Positions 56,832-64,000 of a DNA stretch of 64,000 nucleotides are shown one piece after another. The stretch is from Aphanomyces cochlioides (Eukaryota; Oomycota; Saprolegniomycetes; Saprolegniales; Verrucalvaceae). Below the pieces are notes generated by a model. It was not told the origin of the DNA, ran no database searches, and saw only the letters and a program-made list of their open reading frames with translations. Made by a program: the position numbers and the translations under genes. How positions within the stretch are numbered: position 1 is the stretch's first letter; each line of letters begins with the position of its first letter. The stretch covers positions 1,550,001-1,614,000 of the forward strand of contig JAHQRK010000001.1 in the NCBI GenBank assembly GCA_019828595.1, read 5' to 3'.

Positions 56832-57600
56832 CGTTGGGCTTGACTTTGCCACGCTAGAACGCTAAATTCTACTACACCATTTGCCGGTTTAGTTCGTTTA
56901 ACTTGCGATATATTTCGTATAACGTGCAATATATTTCGTATAACGTGCAATATATTTCGTATGACTTGCAATATATTTCGTATGACTTGCATTTAATGTC
57001 GTGGCCCGCGACGAAAATCGATTTATATTTCGCATGACTTGCATTATATTTCATACCTCTTGCATTTAATTTCGTATTTTTTAGCTTATATTTCGTATCA
57101 CGTGCATTTAATTTCGCAGAGAAGAGAAAAAGTCCATAGAAAAACTAACAAAAAATTGTTATCGAACTCATAAGAAATTGATGGGACACTTCAATCGCCA
57201 TATAAGTCAATGCGAGCATCAAGCAAGCTCAGCAGAGTTCATATGCGGCTGCCCGTCGCAAATTCATAGTTCAAGCCAACACTGCAACACATGTGAAACT
57301 TCATATCTCAATAGGAGATTGAATATATTTTGCATTTATACGAATTTAAATGCACGTGATACGAAATATAAGCTAAAAATACGAAATTAAATGCAAGAGG
57401 TATGAAATATAATGCAAGTCATGCGAAATATAAATCGATTTTCGTCGCGGGCCACGAAATTAAATGCAAGTCATACGAAATACATTGCAAGTCATACGAA
57501 ATATATTGCACGTGATACGAAATATATCGCAAGTTAAGCGAACTAAACCGGCAAATGGTGTAGTATTTGGTTAGCGGGTTAGCGTGGCCGCGTTGGGCAT
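56832..57600. mobile_element. Foldback element made of about 20-base subrepeats
   Basis: The left arm (about 56832-57113) and right arm (about 57340-57600) are inverted copies. Each arm is itself a tandem array of a unit close to CGAAATATATTGCAAGTCATA, with about eight units and a shared central block ATCGATTTATATTTCGCATG next to GTGGCCCGCGACGAAAATCG. The outer ends share ACTACACCATTTGCCGG and GCCACGCTA. The spacer (57114-57340) is unrelated and non-coding. Long arms of short tandem units around a spacer are the hallmark of foldback-type elements. Confidence 0.75.
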
Positions 57601-59524
57601 GCTCTTACCCATGTATCAGCTCTTATAATGCTTTTTACGAAGCATTTGCTGAGGGAAGAGCACGGCGTCTTTGACGTATGTGGCACCGTGCAATGTGTCA
57701 ATGCCGCATACAATCGGGCGACCAGCCTTGACAGACTCTGCAAATCGTGCCAACTATAAGTGTCACTATATGGAATCGTGCCAATATTTTGTTCACTTTT
57801 TGACCTTTCCTGAAAGATATCTCATGATTATATACTTGAAAATGTATTGAAGAAATTTCTCGAGTGAGAAACGAAAATCGTGCCAAAATGTTTGGCACGG
57901 CAGCTGATTGGCTAAAACTCGCCACTTTAGGAGGAGACTTAGCATCATGCTTCAACTGCCTGAGCTTTTGAATGCAGCTCCCATGCGATTCTACCAACGG
58001 TTTATTCACCAAGCTAGAGAATCCTAAGCCGCAATCGCATGGGATCGCATCTTAGGTAAAACAAGATGCATACTATATAATGAATGTATTTCTCGTGTCA
58101 TATACAACGTGGTGTCATCAACAATGCTACATCTCTGCGTAATCCGCATTGGATTTGAATCCATGCACGACCTGATGGCATCTGCTCAATTCCTTGCACA
58201 GTCGTACTCGACATTTTTTACTCGAAAGGGGGATGTATGTGTCACTGCGGACGTTGACTTCGATGAGCTGCCCCCCCTCCAATGAAACTCACCAGCATAC
58301 TTTGCTTAACATCACCAAACAAATCACACTAGTGTGAATCACACTAGTTTACAAAACCATCGCCAAGCAAATGACACTAGTGTGAATCACACTAGTTTCA
58401 TTTAGTACGCTGTGCGATTTAATGGAGAGGGTGACATGACACTGCAATTGAGCCTTGAGACTCTGTCACTGACACACCGTAATCACAAGTACCATAGGTG
58501 TTATTGAAAATAACAATAGTGTGGGGAAGGTGGACGCACAAAGAAAGCACGCCCGCACAAGAATGTCTAGGTGACTGGTAATTTGTAGAGCTTTCGACTC
58601 CGAGTTCGGTTACGGTCGGGGGCTTCCTGGACTTTGCAAGGGTCTGGAAGTGGGGGTGAAATGGGGGCTGACTCTTCGCCAACAACAGTCGCAGTTGACA
58701 CGGAGCAGGCAAAGCAGGCAGAGGCAGAGGGGTTCTTGTAGCTCGGACAAGAGGTGTGTCGCAGTTGACAGCAAGGCAGGAGGAAACCAAAGATCACCGT
58801 GAATGAAACTCGGGCAATCCGGGAGAAAGCAGGAGGTCGCCGCGAATGAAACTCGGTCAACCAACAACAGGACACGGGCGCTGACGATACACGCGGCCGC
58901 TCCAACAATCTTCTTGGCGTCGATAACTTCACAACAAGAGAGCAGATGAACTCAATGGCTCATACACCGCAAAAGAGGAAGTACATTATTCGATTTAATC
59001 CTAATGGAAAGCTAATCTAGTTTCTTTACACGTCAATGACACCGTGAGTGCACCCTCCTTGTCGTTCTTCACACTTGTGACTGCTCTTACTCACTCTTCG
59101 TTGTCGACTGGTTCTGCCGTTGCTTCTTGTATCATTTGTGGCAGTAGCTATTAGCTGCCGTTTTGCGAGTCAGTTGGGCTGGTTTGGATGCCGCTGTAAT
59201 TCGCTTCGCCCCTTCGTAACGGTGTGGTTCTTTCCTGGTTCCGATCGTTCCGACGCTTCCCAGGAGTTCCCGGGAAAGCCAGGTCGTCTGGAGTCTTCAA
59301 CGTGAGAGACATGAACGGGTTGACGCGACGGATCGGGCGGCTTGAGGGTTGTAGGGTTACCAAATGTCCCAAGTTTCACAGGATTATTCTCCTTCACAAG
59401 CCACCCTGGTCTCGGTGCGACTCCCAGAGAAAGCGCCAGAGCAAACAAGCTACTGTAGTATATTCGTTCTTCGCTCAGATAGGGGCTGGGAGAAATTGAC
59501 TTCAAAATTGCGTTGGTGGCTATC
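57601..59524. other. Mostly non-coding region with local direct repeats
   Basis: No supported gene. Two copies of CACTAGTGTGAATCACACTAGTTT lie at about 58328-58352 and 58375-58399, built around the palindrome ACACTAGTGT. A second direct repeat (GTGAATGAAACTCGG...GAGAAAGCAGGAGG) is at about 58740-58865. A C-rich run is at 58271-58279. This region might contain the 3' LTR of the Gypsy element; no LTR pair can be confirmed because the other end lies outside the window. Confidence 0.35.
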
Positions 59525-60136
59525 ATGAGTCAAACCAGGGGCCATACTCGGCTGACTTCGGTCAGATCGAACGCATCTTCGAATGGACGTCAATCGAAAC
59601 GAACGTCGCCAATACAGGGAGAAGCAAGCAATCTCCCATTCGTTCCGCCAAAGGGGGGAATTCCGGCCTTCGCCAGTGTCTTCCCTTCGACATCGTATGG
59701 AATGCCGTCCACCCAGCCTCAGCAAGAGTCCCCACAGTCTTCTCGTCGCTCGTCTGAAACCGACTTTGAGCCAACCGTGCCTGGTCCGGAGGCGCATAGC
59801 CCCACTTCCGAGCTTCGAAACCAAGCGCTTCATATCACGCAACTCAACGTTCGTCTTTCTGAACAAGGGCGGTTGCTGGCGCAGGCTAATGAGCGTATCC
59901 AACTTCTTAACACTGAGATCGAACGACTAACCGATGCCGTCGCGCAACTGTCAACAGGGGAGCAATCCGGTCGTCGCCGTTCTGGTCCACCTTGCGGCAT
60001 GTTGACGCGTCGCGGCAAACCATCTTCGAATCCTCTGTCCACATGCGTGTATAGGGCCGCGGGACGCCATCTCGAGCAAAAAGGCCAGTCGCATTCAGAC
60101 ACGGCGTCCACGGAAGCCGATGACGATCAACTGTAG
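59525..60136 (+). CDS. Unrecognised protein with a coiled coil, antisense to the direction of the Gypsy pol
   Basis: From the ATG at 59525, 203 residues. A Ser/Pro-rich first half is followed by a clear coiled coil (residues about 100-142, 'LNVRLSEQGRLLAQANERIQ' and onward) and a basic, disordered tail. There is no zinc knuckle and no signal peptide. It is the first of three plus-strand blocks that face the Gypsy pol gene tail to tail. It may belong to the same element as an antisense accessory ORF, or be the capsid-like gene of another element. Confidence 0.5.
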   Translation: MSQTRGHTRLTSVRSNASSNGRQSKRTSPIQGEASNLPFVPPKGGIPAFASVFPSTSYGMPSTQPQQESPQSSRRSSETDFEPTVPGPEAHSPTSELRNQALHITQLNVRLSEQGRLLAQANERIQLLNTEIERLTDAVAQLSTGEQSGRRRSGPPCGMLTRRGKPSSNPLSTCVYRAAGRHLEQKGQSHSDTASTEADDDQL

Positions 60137-60300
60137 TTTCTCTAGCCGTTGATGTCCATTCTACTTCTCGACCAACGGGCGAATTCGGTTCTTAATTTTC
60201 AGGATAAAACGGGATTTTCTTGTTTCTCTCCTTCTCTCGCCGTTGTGTCCTCGTCGCGCATTTCAGGTCTATTCCGTTCGTGCCCATTTTCATATTTGCC

Positions 60301-61230
60301 ATGTCGTCAAGTGGTTCCGCTGCTAACTTGAAGGCTGCCGATTTGGCACTCATTGATCAACAGCATGTCGCTCATCGTGCCCAACTTATTGACCCGTCGC
60401 TGGAATATTTGGCCGCTTTTGCATTGGAACAGCGCTTGAGTCGTGTGTTAACAATCATGAGACACCATTCGAGAGCACTCGACGGGCGAACCCGTGAGAT
60501 TGCCGACTTCATCCGAGCTCTGAATCAATTCTCAACAAACGTGACCAGTAACTTCCCAATTGCTCACACTTACAGTGGACGCCTCAGACATTTTCGAAGT
60601 ATGGAAACTTCCATGTCCCGTTACGTCGCCGCCCAAAGTAGAGCCATGGATGTAGTGAGGAATGGTGTGGAGACTGCCCGCTTTCACCTCTTTTCTATCG
60701 CCCGAAGGCATCCGGAGTTTTTTCCCCCCAACATCACCAATTGTTTCGATCATCATCCATTTCCACCCTTGTCAGCGACCGCACCAGCCAATCAGGGACC
60801 AAGTCACAGTAATTCAAGCGCCGAGAGTGATTCGTCAGGACAAGGTGGTCGAATGTCAGATAGCAGCGCATTCGGAGCCCTCCATATTCCTCCTCTTCCG
60901 ACAGTGACGCGGGGTCGGATGGCTTTCCACCTTTGCGTTCATCCGATGGTAACGAGGCAACGCCGATTGTCATCAACGGCTCGAGTCCCGAGGCTCCCGA
61001 TCGATCGATCAAGCGGAAGAGAAGTTCTGGAAAACGGAGCAAGCGTAGTCAACCCAAGAGACGCTGTCATTTCGACCCATTCGCCGTGACCCCACCCACT
61101 CCTCGGTCATTCCAGACGTCGCCTCCGACGAAGAGCCGTATGACTCCGAACCTGGTCTCGATCATCTCCCCACGATTTATCAGCCTGTTCATGTCCTGGA
61201 GCAAAACCATATCGAGTCGCCCTGAACCAT
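60301..61230 (+). CDS. Second plus-strand ORF block, unrecognised, probably frame-broken
   Basis: The ATG at 60301 opens a helical region (residues about 12-130, 'ALIDQQHVAHRAQLIDPSLE' and onward), followed by a Ser-rich part. Around 60860 the coding signal moves from one frame to another ('SDAGSDGFPPLRSSDG', then a basic 'KRKRSSGKRSKRSQPKRR' that looks like a nuclear localisation signal). No GT-AG pair for that shift was obvious. Either an intron was missed or the gene is broken. Confidence 0.4.
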
Positions 61231-61233
61231 CTT

Positions 61234-62075
61234 GTGGGTTGCATCAACGTGTCTCGCCAAATCAACGCTCCCCTTGCAGCGGATTTGGACCGCCTTGCCG
61301 ACGCGATGATCGATATGGCCCATGTCATGGTGGAACAAGGGCGAAGATTGGCGAATACCACTGCTCGCCTCGAAGCTCAACAATTCAATCAGGAAATTCC
61401 AAGGATCCGACAAGCCCTGGAGCGTATTGTCAACAAGAGCGCAGCTGAACCTACTCCAGCTCCCGCCCCTCAAGGCAATTTGTGTGGTGGTCGTATGTCT
61501 GACGGGTCATCCTGCGAGATTCCACGCGACACTTGTTTTCTCCGCCATGAGGGGGTACATGTGGATAACGCCTCTCACTCCTTGTGTTATGGTCCAAGCA
61601 TCAAGGCGGGGAAGCACGCACGTTGCCGTAACTATTGGAGACGCTGCAAAGTGCATAACCCATCTACCACCAGAATTATTACAAGGCGGTCAACAAGGTG
61701 CCCGACGACTCGTCCGCTCGTGGTTTGGTGCATAACCGAAGCGAATTATTGCGGGAGGTAGAGCGGACGTTCGGTAACAAGAGTCACACCGTTAAGTCGA
61801 AGAGTGGCGGTGGGCGAAGCAAGTCTCGTGGTCGGGCCGGTGATGAGAAGGGAGACGAATTGTATCTTCGAGGTCCCCAATACCCAACTCGTTTGACTCA
61901 TGATCGTCGTCTTGAACGGTGGGCTCGCCTCACCCGCTTCCTCGAAGCGGTGGATCAAGGCCCCGATGTCGATGACCAAGGTCCTGACAACCCTCCGGAT
62001 GATCATCCTGATGACGATGCGCATCTCCCAGACTCCCCCTCAGCTGGTGGTGCGGCCGAAATGATAGATGTCTGA
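61234..62075 (+). CDS. Third plus-strand ORF block with a Cys/His cluster, unrecognised, probably frame-broken
   Basis: 'LAADLDRLADAMIDMAHVMVEQ' (from about 61267) is helical; then comes a Cys/His cluster 'CGGRMSDGSSCEIPRDTCFLRHEG' in parts and 'LCYGPSIKAGKHARCRNYWRRC' in parts, which could bind zinc. At about 61670 the frame changes to 'NYYKAVNKVPDDSSARGLV', leading to a Gly/Ser/Lys stretch and an Asp/Pro-rich C-terminus ending 'AAEMIDV' at 62075. The Gypsy pol stop is 143 bases further on, on the opposite strand. Confidence 0.4.
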
Positions 62076-62217
62076 GGCGAAGGCTAGTGTTTTCCATTTT
62101 TTCCCATAATGGTATAATTCATTCTTTTGCTTGTATTCTTGATTTTCTCAGGGTAAATATGTATAATCCAATGTAATCCAAATAAAATCATATATAACGG
62201 AATAATTTCCGCATCAC

Positions 62218-64000
62218 CTAGGCATCCTGTTGTTCAATGGGTTCCAAGTCTGGGATATCTTCATCAGGTTCTTCTGCTGTATCGCTCAATTCGTCGTTTT
62301 GTCCTGACAAAAACCCATCATGCTTGGTCATATTCAACCGACCCAGTTTCAATCTCTCCTGCTCAAATTCATAAACAACTTCGGAAGGCAATAAATGGAT
62401 GGTTGGTACCCATTCCCAGGTTTCTCCCTTTTCCAACTGGACTTCATACTCCTTGACATGGTCTTGATAACGACAATTTCTAATACCAAAGACGACTCGA
62501 TGGTCCTCGTCAGGCTCGAAGGAGTCTTCTGGCAAAAATAATTCTTCCTCAAAATCCACTGGGCTTTGGCTTTCCATGGTGTCGATTGGTCTGGTCACGA
62601 ATAATCGTCGCAGTTTCAGACGTGAGTCGTGTATCTCTGCATGGAAACGTCGATTGCGGCCATTTTCTCTCCCAGTTGACTCCAAAATACTAGAATAATT
62701 CGTCTTTTTGTCGATCACCCTGAAGGGACCATGCCACAAGTGAGCTAATTTCTTCTTCACACCGGCTTTGACTTGGTCTATATACATCCATACGGAGTCC
62801 CCCACCTTGACTCTATTTTCAACATCCGTGGGAAGTTGGGAATTGTGATTTCTCGCCCTTTCTTTTATAGCTTCTTCCAACAATTTATGGGTGGCAATTC
62901 GACTGTTCCTGTGCTACTGGTATAGAGATAGTCTCCATCGGTATGCTTCGTGATCTCTGTTCGTTCGAGTAGGAGGTAGACTAGCCGTGATGGTTGTAAA
63001 AGGATCCCATCCATGGATGATGAAGAACGGCGTTTCCCGGCGAGTCGCTGAAGGCGCCGTATTTATGGCAAACACTAACCGAGCTGCATACTCATCCCAA
63101 TCGCGCTGTTTTGGATCTGATATATATAGTTTAATCGATCGGATGAGAGTTTGGATGGCTCTCTCAGCCGTTCCATTCGCTTGAGGCCTGTAAGCGAAGG
63201 TCGGCATAGGCGCTTGTCCCAACATGGATATAAAATGGGTAAATACTTCGCTCATAAATGAGGGCTCCCGATCATACCTGAGTTCACGACAAGCACCAAA
63301 GCGATTAAATACAGTCTCTTCAAATGCTTTTGCCATGGTATGAGCCCGTCGATCGGGAGTTGCCTTACACATCACTAATCCTGAGAAATTGTCAAAAAAT
63401 ACCACAAGTTGGGTGTTTCCAGCAAAGGATCGGGGTAAATCGGTAGCGATGTCAAAATTAATCAAATCCATAGGGTGAGACGGAAGTAAATTGCCCGGAC
63501 TACGTGCACCCACTCGGGGTGTTGGTCCACCCTGTGAACAGAAACCACACGCCCCAACATAATTCTCTACATCGGTGAACATTCCATGCCAGAAAAAATG
63601 TTTTCGTGCTCGCTCACAAGTGATCCTTGCTTTGAAATGTCCACCCTCAGTGCTGTCATGTACATGTTGGAGAATTGTAGGAATTAGTTCAGTGGGTATG
63701 ACCAATGTCCAAAGCAGCTCAGGTAGGGGGCTCCTCTTTTTTGTCCAATTTAATCGATATAAAGCCTCTTCTTCCCCGATTTCGTACATAGCCACTTCTT
63801 TCTGGATTCTCTTGCAATCTTCAGTAGACAGGCTATCCATATTCCCTAGGATAAATTGCTTCAACTGGAACCACTTCTTTTCACGATCCTGAGCTTGGCT
63901 AATTCGTATAATCCGTATTTTCATATTCAAGCCGATGACTTTTGGGGTAGGCCGTGAATGGGTGAAAGCCATTATATTTCCCTTTTCTTCAATGGAGCGG
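62218..64000 (-). mobile_element. Ty3/Gypsy retrotransposon pol, integrase and C-terminal part, 5' end off the window
   Basis: One minus-strand frame runs from the window edge to the stop at 62218, with a single in-frame TAG at complement 62914-62916. Visible parts: the integrase zinc domain with H-x-H and C-x2-C (around 'HVHDSTEGGHF' and 'CGFCSQGG'); the catalytic core with Asp in 'FDIATD', Asp in 'RYDREPSF' and Glu in 'ANGTAERAIQ'; a C-terminal 'GDSVWMYIDQVKAG..HLWHGPFRVID' region, the GPY/F-type module; and a tail with 'YEVQLEKGETWEWVPTIHL' that resembles a chromodomain. The order and the GPF motif fit chromovirus-like Gypsy elements. Reverse transcriptase and gag would lie beyond 64000. 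Confidence 0.88.

Noticed and set aside
56795..57054. Short frame encoding a VIRNIL-type peptide repeat
   Set aside because: The peptide repeat simply reflects the about 20-base subrepeats of the foldback element.
56885..57560. CRISPR-like array of regularly spaced units
   Set aside because: The units are directly adjacent with no unique spacers, are inverted in the two halves, and the genome is eukaryotic.
57698..58012. 104-residue minus-strand frame
   Set aside because: No domain, AT-rich setting, and no clear start context or neighbouring exon.
58419..58932. Overlapping minus-strand frames rich in Pro, Leu and Ser
   Set aside because: They coincide with a local direct repeat and are in three competing frames; no sign of selection.

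Overview
The window reads as nuclear DNA of a gene-dense eukaryotic microbe, most likely a water mould (oomycete) of the Saprolegnia/Aphanomyces type. This is an inference from several features: very short GT-AG introns (about 40-50 bases), intergenic gaps often under 100 bases, genes for motile cilia (LRRCC1/VFL1-like, MORN, LRR and coiled-coil proteins), a CxxxxC...HGG-repeat 'WRKY19-like' protein, a secreted family-3 glycoside hydrolase with lectin-type repeats, and PIF/Harbinger, hAT, MULE and Ty3/Gypsy elements. No rRNA, tRNA or CRISPR was seen.

Layout. Bases 1-6.8 kb hold one or two unrecognised basic proteins, a four-LysM protein and an LRRCC1-like centriolar protein on the minus strand. 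Bases 7.07-9.02 kb hold a PIF/Harbinger transposon with both of its proteins open. Bases 10.0-49.5 kb are the conserved core: Snu114/EFTUD2, a WRKY19-like repeat protein, a ten-pass membrane protein, a CAMK-like kinase, a ciliary-type coiled-coil protein, a RanBP2-finger/ankyrin protein, a methyltransferase, a REEP/DP1 protein, TRAPPC3, NSMAF/FAN (GRAM-BEACH-WD40), a GNAT acetyltransferase with a dead tandem copy, LSM6, DDX42, a SAPS-domain PP6 subunit, a Ctr copper transporter, a MORN protein, an LRR protein, an NHL/F-box protein and a GH3 enzyme. Genes for related jobs are often neighbours: LSM6 and DDX42 (splicing) share an 83-base divergent promoter, and the MORN and LRR genes share one of 64 bases.

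From 49.5 kb onward the DNA is AT-rich and repeat-laden. It holds dispersed AT-rich repeats, a strong hairpin, a broken hAT gene, a roughly 208-base MITE with a G-quadruplex motif, a MULE with roughly 290-base inverted repeats, a foldback element built of about 20-base subrepeats, and a Ty3/Gypsy pol (minus strand) facing a set of plus-strand ORFs of unknown function.

The most unexpected signal is the palindrome ATCCGGAT, often as TTATCCGGATAA. It occurs about 16 times where about one is expected, almost always in short intergenic spacers, and repeatedly 30-70 bases ahead of a start codon. Exon joins given here were made by eye from reading frame and GT/AG borders; where protein families are well known the joins restore family motifs, which is the main support for them.
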